A DNA stretch of 64,000 bases from Galbibacter kalidii. Its GTDB lineage: Bacteria; Bacteroidota; Bacteroidia; Flavobacteriales; Flavobacteriaceae. A program made the position numbers and the translations under genes. The DNA lies in NCBI RefSeq assembly GCF_026241135.1, contig NZ_JAPFGA010000007.1, positions 1 to 64,000 of the forward strand, in the 5' to 3' direction. The notes under the pieces were generated by a model. The model did no database searches. It saw nothing but the letters and a program-made list of their open reading frames with translations, and was not told the DNA's origin. Within the stretch, counting starts at the first letter, position 1, and the number at the start of each line of letters is the position of its first letter. Below are positions 38,807 through 48,077 of the stretch, one piece after another.

Positions 38807-39859
38807 TCACTTTTCTATAAATTCAGTTATTGTTTTGATGTACTCTACTTCATTCTCCCACCAAATTTCATGACCAGCATTTTCTATGAATTCATATTGA
38901 CTGTTCGGGTATAAGTCAACATACTCGTAAGCTGACGCAAAAGAATGATATTCGCATTGTCCTTGCATAACCAATACGGGTACTTCTACCTTTTGAACCT
39001 TATCTCTAATTTCAGGATAGTCATCACTATTTGTGGCGATATAGGCATACAGCCCACCGCCACCTTCTTCTGGAAGTACATTTTCGGGGTCACAGACCAT
39101 ACCTTTAGTGAACTGTGATGCCAAAGTATTTAACATCCTATCCATTTGTTTATCAGAAATAAGTTTTTTATCAAATAATAGGGCTCCAGTCGAAGCCACC
39201 ATAGCTTTTGGTTTCATTGCCATGTTGTCTACATCTTTAATGAAGTTATACGGCTCTATAAAATTCAGGGAGTCAGGAGTTGAGTAAATTGAGTCTATAT
39301 CAGCATAACTTCCTGCTATTTTCCTATAAGGTCTGAATGTGCCTGGGGAACTAAAAATGATTTTTTTTATTCTATCATTGTGTTGGGCAGAATAATGCGC
39401 TATTATAACACTCCCAAAGGATTGACCAATCAAAATTACTTTCGAAGCTCCAATTTTTTGGGTTATTATTTCATGTAGGTCATGTAAATGCTTCTTAAAG
39501 CTTACATCGGAATACTTGTCAAGCCTATCAGATAATCCTGAGCCTCTCTGGTCATAGAGGTAAACATCGTGTCCTGTTTCAGTTAAGCTTCCCAATGTTT
39601 CAATAATGCTTGAATGTACATAACCACCAGGTCCACCATGTAAGAATATTACCGGAGCTTTATTCAGGCTATCTATTCCATTTAAATGGGTGTAGGCGAT
39701 GTTGAAACCTTCACTCATTTCCCAATACTTTGTATTTTCTCTTGGCTCAATCGGTGGGATAGTTTCACTTTCAGGTATGATCACCAAAATGGAGAAAATC
39801 AACAAAACTGCCCCTAGTAATATTCCTGTCCACTTAAATATTTTCTTTATTCGCTTCAT
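38807..39859 (-). CDS. Alpha/beta hydrolase (proline-iminopeptidase-like)
   Basis: 350 residues. An N-terminal membrane anchor (FKWTGILLGAVLLIFSILVI) is followed by an alpha/beta-hydrolase fold: oxyanion HGGPGGYVHS, nucleophile elbow GQSFGS, late acid region PVLVMQGQCEYHS, and catalytic His in IENAGHEIWWE. Resembles proline iminopeptidases and related esterases. It is flanked by inverted boundary sequences (GTTGTGTGTAA at 38793 and TTACATACAAC at 39924), so it is probably a cassette of the array. Confidence 0.83.
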   Translation of the reverse strand: MKRIKKIFKWTGILLGAVLLIFSILVIIPESETIPPIEPRENTKYWEMSEGFNIAYTHLNGIDSLNKAPVIFLHGGPGGYVHSSIIETLGSLTETGHDVYLYDQRGSGLSDRLDKYSDVSFKKHLHDLHEIITQKIGASKVILIGQSFGSVIIAHYSAQHNDRIKKIIFSSPGTFRPYRKIAGSYADIDSIYSTPDSLNFIEPYNFIKDVDNMAMKPKAMVASTGALLFDKKLISDKQMDRMLNTLASQFTKGMVCDPENVLPEEGGGGLYAYIATNSDDYPEIRDKVQKVEVPVLVMQGQCEYHSFASAYEYVDLYPNSQYEFIENAGHEIWWENEVEYIKTITEFIEK

Positions 39860-39931
39860 TTGTAAAATTTATATTAACTATGACGCAAAAATTCACCTTG
39901 AGGTTACAATCTAGAGAGATTGATTACATAC

Positions 39932-40058
39932 AACGGTTTTGAGGTATGAAATCTTTGGGAGAGCGGGTTATATTCGTATCCCACCGTTGCAAAAAGTTGA
40001 TGCATGGCAGAATGCTCAAATAACCACTTCACCCCAAATGTTTTTATGATCGCATGTT
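39932..40058 (-). repeat. Cassette recombination-like site A
   Basis: Begins CATACAACGG and ends ATGTTGTATGC on the plus strand, with weak internal pairing. It lies 24 bases after the DUF998 stop and separates that gene from the alpha/beta hydrolase. Confidence 0.5.
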
Positions 40059-40081
40059 GTATGCAGTTTTATTATTAGTTT

Positions 40082-40660
40082 CTATTTTTTTAAGATCAAT
40101 TCAATCGAAGTCAGGGTTGTCCATCCAAAAACAATTCCAAATATTAGTCGATGAGTTATTGGCATAGACCACAGTCCGATTACAAATCCAATTATTGATA
40201 GTACGAGAATCACAGCAGTGAAATTTGCTCGGTTTCTAATTTTCTTTTTTAAATGTCGATTATAACCAAGTCTTGAAAGTCCGAAGAACCAAAATGCTAA
40301 TCCAAGACAAATTGACACAATATGGGCTTTTGAAACGGGTGTGTTTGATATTTGCATATCTATTGGTATTGCAGTGAAAGCAAATCCTAATCCGAATAGA
40401 GATAACAGAATTGACAATAATTTATCATTCTGTAATTTTCCATAAGTCAGACCAAATATAAATAATAATAATCCCACAGTTATAAATCCAATTAAGTTGA
40501 ACAACAAAGCGTTCGGCTCTCCACTCGCTCCAAGTTTACTTATAAAATCATTAAGAAAACTAAATTCGCTGTTCAAATAGCCAAAAATCAATAAGGCAAT
40601 AACCAAAATCAAGACAGATAAAAGTCCAAAAATCCCAACTGTTTTTTCTTTAATTCTCAT
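40082..40660 (-). CDS. DUF998 family membrane protein
   Basis: 192 residues with six hydrophobic segments. The signature FLNDFISKLGASGEPNALLFNLIGF is typical of DUF998. Function unknown. A single-gene unit between sites A and B of the cassette-like array. Confidence 0.8.
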   Translation of the reverse strand: MRIKEKTVGIFGLLSVLILVIALLIFGYLNSEFSFLNDFISKLGASGEPNALLFNLIGFITVGLLLFIFGLTYGKLQNDKLLSILLSLFGLGFAFTAIPIDMQISNTPVSKAHIVSICLGLAFWFFGLSRLGYNRHLKKKIRNRANFTAVILVLSIIGFVIGLWSMPITHRLIFGIVFGWTTLTSIELILKK

Positions 40661-40684
40661 TTTGGTTATTCAGTTTTCAATTCC

Positions 40685-40794
40685 GACTAACGGTAAATTT
40701 AAACAACTATATTCTGTATCTCTTTATTCATAATACTCTCAAAACTATCAATCTGCTCAAAAACTTGAAAAAAAGCTTCAAATTTTACGTTAGC
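40685..40794 (-). repeat. Cassette recombination-like site B
   Basis: GACTAACGGTAAATTT (40685-40700) and AAATTTTACGTTAGC (40780-40794) are inverted copies around an AT-rich loop. Its boundaries do not match the neighbours as well as other sites do, so the unit limits here are uncertain. The 118 bases up to 40912 hold nothing further that I can support. Confidence 0.5.
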
Positions 40795-40912
40795 GACAGA
40801 AGTAATTTCTGTTTGCAGCGATGTGGTAAATTGCATACAGTGTTGATTCAAATCGTTACAATTTTTAAGCGGGCTAAAACTGTTCGAATACGCATTTTCT
40901 TGACCATTGTGT

Positions 40913-41506
40913 TTATTCTATTTTCATGTCAAATACAATCTTGTCTCCATTAATCGCTGGTTCGCTTAAGTCTTCAACATTGTAGTATTTAGAAATCAGT
41001 TTTTTTGATTTTTCAATATTCTCCGTATCTGCTTTTAAAATATCAGGGAAAATGAATAATTCATTAAAACGGAGTTTTGTACTTAATTGTCTGTTGTCAG
41101 TTTTTGCATACTTAGTGCCTTCAAACTCAAAATCTATTGAATAATGAATAGTTGCTTGTATTTGGTTATTTGAGATTTCTCCAAATTCAATCCTTGTAAC
41201 ATCCAAGGGATTATATACATGAAACAAATAAATTGAGCCATCAATATATCCATCAGTGGAATTTACAGGAAAGTCATAAGTTTTATTTTGTAGTTCCCGA
41301 ATACTTTTTATTTGAAGCTTAATATAATCTAAGACAATCATTGTCTGCACTATACCTTCTTCAATCACGAAGTCTTCCAATTCAATCTCCATATTATATA
41401 AAATTGTTCTTGGGATGTTTACATGTGGATTTTCAAAAACCATGGCACCTATTTGTCCCCCTTTAGGAACAATCAGTTTTTTGTCAAAGAATTTATTTTC
41501 AGTCAT
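40913..41506 (-). CDS. Hypothetical soluble protein
   Basis: 197 residues from ATG 41506 (MTENKFFDKKLIVPKGG); the frame also runs to 41569 with a hydrophobic lead. Predicted beta-rich, with YIDGSIYLFHVYNPLDVTRIEFGEIS and IHYSIDFEFEGTKY. I recognise no family with certainty. One gene between cassette-like sites B and C. Confidence 0.6.
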   Translation of the reverse strand: MTENKFFDKKLIVPKGGQIGAMVFENPHVNIPRTILYNMEIELEDFVIEEGIVQTMIVLDYIKLQIKSIRELQNKTYDFPVNSTDGYIDGSIYLFHVYNPLDVTRIEFGEISNNQIQATIHYSIDFEFEGTKYAKTDNRQLSTKLRFNELFIFPDILKADTENIEKSKKLISKYYNVEDLSEPAINGDKIVFDMKIE

Positions 41507-41608
41507 AGCTTTACTCTTCTTATCGTTATTTAGGTAGCCTGTCAAACAAAGAATCACCAATATTATCAAACTACTTTCATCATGTCACCGTCTCCTTAAA
41601 TGTCACAC

Positions 41609-41724
41609 AACAGTTTGTATATGAAATGTAGTGTGTTTAAAAGACACTGATTATTTGGATTAACACAGAGCCGAATTTTTTATATTTTGTTTTTATCACT
41701 TATCAACTATGTTTTATACATGTT
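41609..41724 (-). repeat. Cassette recombination-like site C
   Basis: Plus-strand ends CACACAACAG and CATGTTACC. Inner arms GTATATGAAATGTA and TATGTTTTATACAT pair imperfectly. It lies 28 bases past the stop of the lipoprotein gene. Confidence 0.6.
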
Positions 41725-41751
41725 ACCTGCTGGCTTTTATTCAATCAATTT

Positions 41752-42165
41752 CTATAATTCACGAATTTTACCTATCAGAGGTATTATTTCTTTGTCGATT
41801 TTCAAAAAGCAATTCACAGTATTATCTTTTAAGTTAATAACTTCACTTACACCCAATCCATCTTGTTCAACCCACGAAATAAAAAAGGTATAATTATTCA
41901 GTCGCTGTGTGGAATAGGTTTCGTCAGCTTCTTTTCCTTTTTCATCTCCTTTTATACATTTCCAATGCAGTTTATTTTCTGATTTGAAATTTACTTTATA
42001 AACATAATCACCATAATTGTATTCAAGTATTTTTCCTGATAAAGAGACAATTTTTTTAGGTATACTTTTTTCCTCTTGAGTTACTTCTACTTTTCTGGTT
42101 TCATTTTTACAAGATATGATTGTAGTTAAAATCATAATTGCGAAGATTGCGTTTTTCATATTCAT
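41752..42165 (-). CDS. Small lipoprotein of unknown function
   Basis: 137 residues with a lipobox (KNAIFAIMILTTIISC). The mature part is polar and beta-rich with SLSGKILEYNYGDYVYKVNF and FFISWVEQDGLGVSEVINLKD, somewhat like MoaF-type small barrel proteins. It forms one unit of the cassette-like array between sites C and D. Confidence 0.65.
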   Translation of the reverse strand: MNMKNAIFAIMILTTIISCKNETRKVEVTQEEKSIPKKIVSLSGKILEYNYGDYVYKVNFKSENKLHWKCIKGDEKGKEADETYSTQRLNNYTFFISWVEQDGLGVSEVINLKDNTVNCFLKIDKEIIPLIGKIREL

Positions 42166-42221
42166 ATTTAATGTTCTGTAAGTTTTAAATGTTAGTTATT
42201 CATTGTTGTTTTTCAGCTTGC

Positions 42222-42411
42222 AACGGCGGTCAAGTATAAGCGTAGTGCGGGATTCTGAGCGATTCACTGCCCGTTTGCGCTAAACTTTATTAGATGCCAA
42301 AATACTCAATTTTAGCCGTTCAGCTCTGACGGAGTCTGACACTCGTCAGAGTCGTCTGACCCGCCTGTCTGCCGACAAAGGCAGGCATTACGCTTATACA
42401 ATGTGCCTGTT
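42222..42411 (-). repeat. Cassette recombination-like site D with REP insert
   Basis: Arms AAGTATAAGCGTAGTGC (from 42232) and CATTACGCTTATACAATG (42386-42403) pair well. The ends are GCAACGG and TGTTGCAC. The loop contains a copy of a 24-base palindromic repeat (42363-42386) that also occurs at 63901. Confidence 0.75.
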
Positions 42412-42542
42412 GCACAACCAAAAAATCGGTTATTTATAGTAAAAAGCAATCATGTTATAAAATCTAAAATATTTATTTTCAATCAATTAGTGTTTTTATT
42501 TTTTTGTAAGTGGCTTTACTTTTAAAAACTAGTGGCTTGTGC
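42412..42542 (-). other. Gene-less cassette
   Basis: About 130 AT-rich bases with no plausible reading frame lie between sites D and D2. The boundaries GTTGCACAA (42409) and TTGTGCAAC (42537-42545) are exact inverted copies, so this is an apparently empty cassette, or one whose gene has decayed. Confidence 0.55.
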
Positions 42543-42558
42543 AACGGTTACCATTGTT
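42543..42558 (-). repeat. Minimal cassette-like site D2
   Basis: Only 16 bases from AAC to GTT (AACGGTTACCATTGTT), versus about 115-190 for the others: it looks like a site whose stem has been deleted. The bases just outside still match the partner boundaries of the neighbouring units exactly. Confidence 0.6.
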
Positions 42559-42579
42559 ACCAGCAGGTTTTTGTTTTAT

Positions 42580-43092
42580 TTATGTAGTTTTTAGTTGCAG
42601 TCTTGTTCCTGAAATTCTGTCATAAATACCACCTTGACCCTTACTAATAACTATGCTAACAAAGTATATAAACACCATAATTTGTGGTACAATTAGAATA
42701 ACCCAAGTCCATATTGGTGTTTCTCTTCCAACTGATTCGAAATAAATCATCCAATGAACTCCTGTATGAGCAAGTTCCCAAGGTAAATATTTCAACAAAT
42801 TTCTTAGCAAAACGCTTTTAAACGTCTTATTTTCACGATTCAAAACCATTAAATTTAATATTCTTTTTCCAATGGTTGCTTTCCATTTGCTTTTCTCTGT
42901 CAAATACGAATATGCTATTACTGGCAATGTCAATGTCAAAAAACCGATTAGTTGTCCAAAGTATGGGTTTAAGCTTGCTTGTTTAAACTCAAAGAACAAA
43001 CTTGTCAACGTGAAAAGTAAGACGGCATACAAAACAATAATGCCAAAGTCTATTGTCCAGGCTAAAATTCTATTTATGAGTTGTCTAGTCAT
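42580..43092 (-). CDS. RDD family membrane protein
   Basis: 170 residues, with RINRILAWTIDFGIIVLYAVLLF at the N-terminus (the RDD Arg/Asp positions) and KATIGKRILNLMVLNRENKTF. About four membrane segments. RDD proteins have varied, mostly transport-linked roles; function here unknown. Single cassette between sites D2 and E, with exact boundary complement TGCTGGTAAC / GTTACCAGCA. Confidence 0.82.
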   Translation of the reverse strand: MTRQLINRILAWTIDFGIIVLYAVLLFTLTSLFFEFKQASLNPYFGQLIGFLTLTLPVIAYSYLTEKSKWKATIGKRILNLMVLNRENKTFKSVLLRNLLKYLPWELAHTGVHWMIYFESVGRETPIWTWVILIVPQIMVFIYFVSIVISKGQGGIYDRISGTRLQLKTT

Positions 43093-43104
43093 TTACTTGC
43101 TGGT

Positions 43105-43227
43105 AACGGCCAAGTATAAGCTTAGTGCGGGATTAGAAACACTTCACTTTCGGTTTTACCTTATGTTTATTAATATTAAATTCGTTTAAATTTTACACTT
43201 TAGCCCGTACTACGCTTATACAATGTT
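43105..43227 (-). repeat. Cassette recombination-like site E
   Basis: Arms AAGTATAAGCTTAGTGCGGG (43112-43131) and CCCGTACTACGCTTATAC (43204-43221) pair strongly. Ends are GGTAACGG and AATGTTGGC. The clearest palindrome of the array. Confidence 0.8.
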
Positions 43228-43299
43228 GGCAACCGGCTTTTTGTTTTCTCTTCACATTATCTTAAAATATCAATTTTGCACTTCTTTTTCAACACTTTC

Positions 43300-43719
43300 T
43301 TATAAATCCAGAACAGCAGTAAGGTTCTCAGAAGTCACGGGAGCCGATATATGTTGATGAACCACTTTCCACCCATCTTTAAATCTTGAGAATCCGATTG
43401 TAATTCTATTTTTCATACTCCTTAGTACTGTTCCTTGAGAGGAAATAGCTTGAAATTTTATCAATCCACTTGCAAATCCAATTGTATCTGACTTAAGGAT
43501 TTTTATCATTTCAAAGTCAACTTTCACTTTTTCCTCCCCCAAAGAGTCTAACCAGTTTTCAATTTCAGGTGTCCATTCCTGTAGGGTTGTATAGTAACCC
43601 TTGTCCCACATATCAAATTGAACAACCTCAATATCGTAAAGCTTCAGTAAAGCGGCTGCATTTTTTTGCCAGACTGCATTTTTATACGCAATAAAAAAGT
43701 CCTCAATTTCCTTCATCAT
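43300..43719 (-). CDS. NTF2-like (SnoaL/DUF4440-type) protein
   Basis: 139 residues, cytosolic. Cone-shaped NTF2-like fold suggested by IEDFFIAYKNAVWQKNAAALLKLY at the start and RITIGFSRFKDGWKVVHQHISAP at the end. No catalytic residues are predictable. Bounded by exact inverted 9-mers GTTGGCAAC (43225) and GTTGCCAAC (43769), so it is a single cassette between sites E and F. Confidence 0.8.
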   Translation of the reverse strand: MMKEIEDFFIAYKNAVWQKNAAALLKLYDIEVVQFDMWDKGYYTTLQEWTPEIENWLDSLGEEKVKVDFEMIKILKSDTIGFASGLIKFQAISSQGTVLRSMKNRITIGFSRFKDGWKVVHQHISAPVTSENLTAVLDL

Positions 43720-43774
43720 GTTTGTCTATAAATATATACATCTAAATGTTCAAATAATTTTTTAGCTTGTTGCC

Positions 43775-43896
43775 AACGGTTAGTATATGAAAAGTAGGCG
43801 ATTTCGAAGCACCAAACTTTCGGGTAAGCACAAGTATGATACGAGCCAAAACTCTTGAGTTTACTGCTATTTCGCCTATTTTTTATATACATTGTT
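43775..43896 (-). repeat. Cassette recombination-like site F
   Basis: Arms AGTATATGAAAAGTAGGCGA (43782-43801) and TTCGCCTATTTTTTATATAC (43871-43890) pair imperfectly. Ends are CCAACGG and CATTGTTATG. It lies 12 bases past the stop of the S15 hydrolase. Confidence 0.78.
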
Positions 43897-43907
43897 ATGT
43901 GCTGACA

Positions 43908-45659
43908 TTACTTATTTTTATCTATCCAAATTGGAATTTCCACAAAACTATCATTATACCACTTCACTTCCAATGGTTCGTTCGCATCATTAATTGTTTC
44001 TTTGCTCACTTCTTTTCCAGTTCCATAATTTATTTCAGAAAATGGGTTTTTGTTGATATTAATGTACACAAGTAAACGACTGCCTTTACTTAATTTCTTG
44101 CTTACCAAATGTGTATTTGAAAAAGGAATTGTTTCTATTTCATTTGGATTGAGTAATTTTCTTTTCGTTATGTCTTTTGCATAACTTGCTCGACCGATAA
44201 TGTATGACAAATGGAAATATTTTCCATTAGGCATTACTTCGTAAAGTGTAACACCATAGTCAAAATCCTTTTTATTGATGCTTACCTTTAGTTCTCCAAT
44301 GAAAGAGCCGTTTACCAAAATGTCTTCTTTTAAAGGTTCGCTGATAAAATTATAGCCGTTACTCATATCCAATTCCTCACGGATTATTGGGTCTGGATAA
44401 TAATCGTTGTTGCTGATTTCCCTATCTGCAAAATCCACTTTTTGGGTTAGAAAATCATTTTTTACAGGTTTTTCTCCTTTTAAGGAATAAATGCCCTCAA
44501 ATTTTTCGGTTGTAAAATACAATTTTAAGTGGTCATTACTCATCGCCTCAATGGATGGAGCGCCTCTCCATTCATTTGCGCCCATTACTTGATAATTAAT
44601 TTTGTCTTTTAGTATTTTTGGTTTTTCAGCATTGTTGAATATGAAATCAAACCACTTATAGGTTATTTCGTTTGTATTTATTAAGGCATCAGCATCAACT
44701 TTGTAACCGTTGATTTCTTCTGAACCATTGCGTTGCGCTCCGAAATGACTATAAGGTCCAATAATTAAATAATGCTTTGCATTTGGATTGTATTTATAAT
44801 GTTCCCTCAAGTAATACAAACCTGAATTTTGTGAGTCATTATAATAACCATCGATAGAAAGCACTGGAATATCAATTTGTGAAAAGTCCTTTTTATAAGG
44901 TGCCATTTTCTGCCAATAGTCATCAAATGAAGGATGGCTTAGCCATCGTTGAAACCACTTATTTGCCGTACCGTCAATACTGTCCATTTTGTTATAAGCT
45001 ACACCAGTTTCCCACCACTTGAACATCATATTTCTAAATCGCTGTCTGTCATTTCCTGCGATCGTATCTAAATATTTGTTGTTGCCTACATAAAACGCCC
45101 ACTCATAGTTTGGATTAATGAAGATGTTGTTTTCCATTGGCAAGCCCATTCCGGGTCTATTGGCAACATAAGGAGCAATAGTTTTAAGTGCAGGGTGTAG
45201 TTTTTTGGCAGCCGCCCATTGTGTAAAACCGTTGTAACTACCTCCAAACATTCCTACACGCCCATCGCACCATTTTTGTTTACTTATCCAATCAATTATA
45301 TCGAAAAGGTCATTGGCATCATTTTCGTATGGCCATATCTCGTTTGGACTAAAACGTTTTCCTCTTGTATAAGCAATTACACCTATATAACCTTTGTCAG
45401 CAGATTCTTTTAATGCATCCAGGTCACGGCCTTTATCTCTTACATAGATAGTACTTTGTAATATTGCAGCTTTTGGTTCAATGGTTTCTTTTTTCCGCAC
45501 TATGATTGCGGAAATTTTCGCTCCATCTCTTGTTTCGATTAGAACATCTTGAATATTGTAATCTCTATTTAAGTCTGTTAAGTGACCTGTTTCCTTGTTT
45601 TGACTTGATGAATTAAATCCAATTAGAAGGAGTATAAATAAATTCAGTATTAATTTCAT
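43908..45659 (-). CDS. CocE/NonD-type hydrolase (X-Pro dipeptidyl-peptidase S15 family)
   Basis: 583 residues. A signal peptide (KLILNLFILLLIGFNSSSQ) is followed by an S15-type alpha/beta hydrolase: nucleophile in GMFGGSYNGFTQW, YYNDSQNSGLYYLREHYKYN and HYLIIGPYSHFGAQRNG (catalytic His), then a C-terminal jelly-roll domain (LVNGSFIGELKVSINKKDFDYGVTLYEV). Family members cleave acyl esters, glutaryl amides or X-Pro peptides. It is large for a cassette cargo, bounded by GTTATGTGC (43894) and GCACATAAC (45716). Confidence 0.88.
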   Translation of the reverse strand: MKLILNLFILLLIGFNSSSQNKETGHLTDLNRDYNIQDVLIETRDGAKISAIIVRKKETIEPKAAILQSTIYVRDKGRDLDALKESADKGYIGVIAYTRGKRFSPNEIWPYENDANDLFDIIDWISKQKWCDGRVGMFGGSYNGFTQWAAAKKLHPALKTIAPYVANRPGMGLPMENNIFINPNYEWAFYVGNNKYLDTIAGNDRQRFRNMMFKWWETGVAYNKMDSIDGTANKWFQRWLSHPSFDDYWQKMAPYKKDFSQIDIPVLSIDGYYNDSQNSGLYYLREHYKYNPNAKHYLIIGPYSHFGAQRNGSEEINGYKVDADALINTNEITYKWFDFIFNNAEKPKILKDKINYQVMGANEWRGAPSIEAMSNDHLKLYFTTEKFEGIYSLKGEKPVKNDFLTQKVDFADREISNNDYYPDPIIREELDMSNGYNFISEPLKEDILVNGSFIGELKVSINKKDFDYGVTLYEVMPNGKYFHLSYIIGRASYAKDITKRKLLNPNEIETIPFSNTHLVSKKLSKGSRLLVYININKNPFSEINYGTGKEVSKETINDANEPLEVKWYNDSFVEIPIWIDKNK

Positions 45660-45721
45660 TCGGTTGTTTTTGTTAAGGACAATTGTTTAATTGCAATGTG
45701 ACATTTTTTCTGCTTGCACAT

Positions 45722-45844
45722 AACGGTTTAAATATGGTGCGTTTGGCATTTCAACGCTCAAATTGTTCAGTTTATCATAATACTTATTTATTACTTTCAT
45801 CTTCATTATTAGCACTATCTGCCAAATGCACTATATTTTTTGTT
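45722..45844 (-). repeat. Cassette recombination-like site G
   Basis: Arms AATATGGTGCGTTTGGCA (45731-45748) and TGCCAAATGCACTATATT (45820-45837) pair. Ends are CATAACGG and TTTGTTAGCC. It starts 16 bases after the CPBP stop on the minus strand. Confidence 0.78.
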
Positions 45845-45859
45845 AGCCTTTGTTGTTTT

Positions 45860-46672
45860 TCAACCAAAAGGTGTACCTATAACGTGAAAAACAACATCAA
45901 AAATAAAATGTGCCAGCATAGCCATTATCAGACCATATCTCCAAAATATCCAACCAAAGGTTGTTCCTGTTATTACATTTCCCAATACAGTGGTTCCGAT
46001 TACGATTGGTGTAAGTTCATAATACTTTCCCGACATTGGAATGTGGATTAGTCCAAAAATCAATGCCGTTAATAAAATCCCAATCCATGTGGTTTTATTG
46101 GAGGGTATTTTTGCCTTAGTCAAATACAGGATTGCAGTTATAATCAACGACATAATACCTAAACGAAATATTATTTCTTCAGTAATTCCAGCGGAAAATG
46201 AAGCAAAAAGGTTCGGTATTGCTGAAGGGTGGCGAAAGTTAGCTGTTTCCATGGGGAGAATATATTCTTGAACCTTTAGGAGGAGTAGCAATAAAAACCC
46301 TACAAAAGAACCAATTAAGACAGTTGTAAGAATTGTCTTTCTGTCGAAGGTGTTTGAAAATGTTTTACCTGTAAGTTTTTTCACTATAAGTGGTGCACCT
46401 AAATTTGCTCTGGCAGATACCCATAACCCAATCCAAATAAATACAAAACCTAAAATCAATGCGGCACCGGCATTACCAATAATAGATTGGAGAATGGATT
46501 GATGTTCAAAATCACGAGCTTTGGAAGTCAATTCTTTAACAGCCCTTGCATGTGGAATATTAGCTACAGCTGCGGAAACAAACATTATTAATAACCACCA
46601 AAAGGTTTTCCAACGAAATTTGACTTGTTCTTCCTGGTTGCGTACTATTGGTTTTGGTAAGTATCTAATCAT
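45860..46672 (-). CDS. CPBP family intramembrane metalloprotease (copy 2)
   Basis: 270 residues, about eight membrane segments. Motifs ITEEIIFRLGIMSL (Glu-Glu-Arg), FGLIHIPMSG, and the last HFIFDVVFHV carry the family's catalytic Glu and His residues. Role unknown (peptide processing or self-immunity in characterised relatives). Single cassette between sites G and H, with exact 10-base inverted ends GTTAGCCTTT (45842) and AAAGGCTAAC (46690). Confidence 0.86.
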   Translation of the reverse strand: MIRYLPKPIVRNQEEQVKFRWKTFWWLLIMFVSAAVANIPHARAVKELTSKARDFEHQSILQSIIGNAGAALILGFVFIWIGLWVSARANLGAPLIVKKLTGKTFSNTFDRKTILTTVLIGSFVGFLLLLLLKVQEYILPMETANFRHPSAIPNLFASFSAGITEEIIFRLGIMSLIITAILYLTKAKIPSNKTTWIGILLTALIFGLIHIPMSGKYYELTPIVIGTTVLGNVITGTTFGWIFWRYGLIMAMLAHFIFDVVFHVIGTPFG

Positions 46673-46696
46673 TTATTGAGTTTTCTAATAAAGGCT

Positions 46697-46819
46697 AACG
46701 GTAGTATAACCGTCAGTTACGGTCTAGTATGCGTTAATTTTCGGTTTGGCACGGACGTTAGCAATTCCGAGTGGATTCGGACGTAGTCGAATCCGCCGTA
46801 ATTGCGGTTATACATTGTT
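46697..46819 (-). repeat. Cassette recombination-like site H
   Basis: Outer arms AACGGTAGTATAACCG (46697-46712) and CGGTTATACATTGTT (46805-46819). The loop contains a second palindrome around GGATTCGGAC/GTCGAATCCG. It starts 19 bases after the stop of the serine hydrolase. Confidence 0.75.
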
Positions 46820-46837
46820 GCCCACAGGCTTTTCTCA

Positions 46838-48047
46838 TTAGTTTAACTTTGTCTCGTATTCTCCTAAAACCTCCCAAATTTTGTCAAGGGTCGGTCGTAC
46901 TTCTTTGTCAAAATCCGTGTCGGTATTTATGATGATTACTTTGCCTATTAAGTTTTTGGGGTTGAAATACATATAAGCCATAAGTCCCGCATCATAGCCA
47001 TTGTAACCGATTCCTCTTTTTGAGTAGTCCATAAAAATTCCAACGTTCGCATCCACACCTTCTGGAAGTTGAGCTTTGTTTAATTGTTTCTTAAACAGTT
47101 CTTTATAGCTTGCTTTGGTCAAATCCTTTACCCGAATAGCCCTTGATAATCTCTGTCAAGAACTTGCCCAAGTCGGTACTTGATGTTATCAGTCCGCTCG
47201 AAGGAAAATCAACTGTTGTGTAATCTGCCATTACTAGTTCATTTGTTGCATATAAAGTCGAACGATTTTGTGAATTCACATCTTCTATTGTCCAACCAGA
47301 CGAATCCATTTTTAGGGGTTCTAGAATATATTTTTTTGTAAATATTTGATATGGTATTCCCATAGCATTTTCAATTATTAAAGCACAAAGGGTTGAACCA
47401 ATATTTGAATAGTCGAATTTTTGGTTCGGCTCATTTGTGGAATAACTCTCACCATTGTTCAATTTGCCATCTTTGGAAAGTAGTTTTTCCATAAACTCGG
47501 AAATGGGTATTTTATCCATAGACTCGTTAAAATACTTTGGGATGGCAGCACCCTTCGTATGGTCTTTATTAAGGAGTAGATAATCGTTTTCCCAAAATTT
47601 GTCAGAATCTATTATGGAAGAAGTATGGATTGCTAGCTGCCTAATTGAAATCTGCGATTCAGGGAAGTTTGGATTTACCACCTCAAAAGGCAGATACTTG
47701 TTTATCGGTTCGTCAAGATTTAATTTACCAAGTTCTTGTGCTTTGAAAAGTGAAATACCAATCAAAGTTTTTGAAATTGAAGCAACATATTGAATTGTAT
47801 TTTTGGAGTATTCTTTTTTCGATGCCTTGTCTGAAAATCCAAAACCTTTGTTGTACAAGGTTCTCGTTGTATCGACCATCACGACCGAAAATCCTACAAT
47901 TTTTTCTTGGTCGTTAATTTCTTCGATTTGCGCAGTTAAAGAATCTGTTGTTGCTAAATTGTCTCTTACATTATTTTTTTGCTCCTTTTTTTGTCCGCAC
48001 GCAGCAATTAAAATTAATAGTAAAATGTAAATAGTTGGTTTTGTCAT
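46838..48047 (-). pseudogene. Frameshifted serine hydrolase (beta-lactamase/class C type) lipoprotein
   Basis: Starts at ATG 48047 with a lipobox (TIYILLLILIAAC), followed by the SxxK motif in VASISKTLIG, the YSN motif in QKFDYSNIGS, and the region GLITSSTDLGKFLTE. The frame then ends at 47103, while the expected C-terminus (ASYKELFKKQL ... GYNGYDAGLMAYMY) continues in the next frame to 46838. Removing one base from AAAGGATTTG near 47118 restores KGKDLTKASY. It would otherwise be a full-length penicillin-binding-like esterase. Real inactivation or a base-call error cannot be told apart here. Confidence 0.8.
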
Positions 48048-48077
48048 TAAGTTCAGTTTTTTGTCTAGCTTGTGGGT

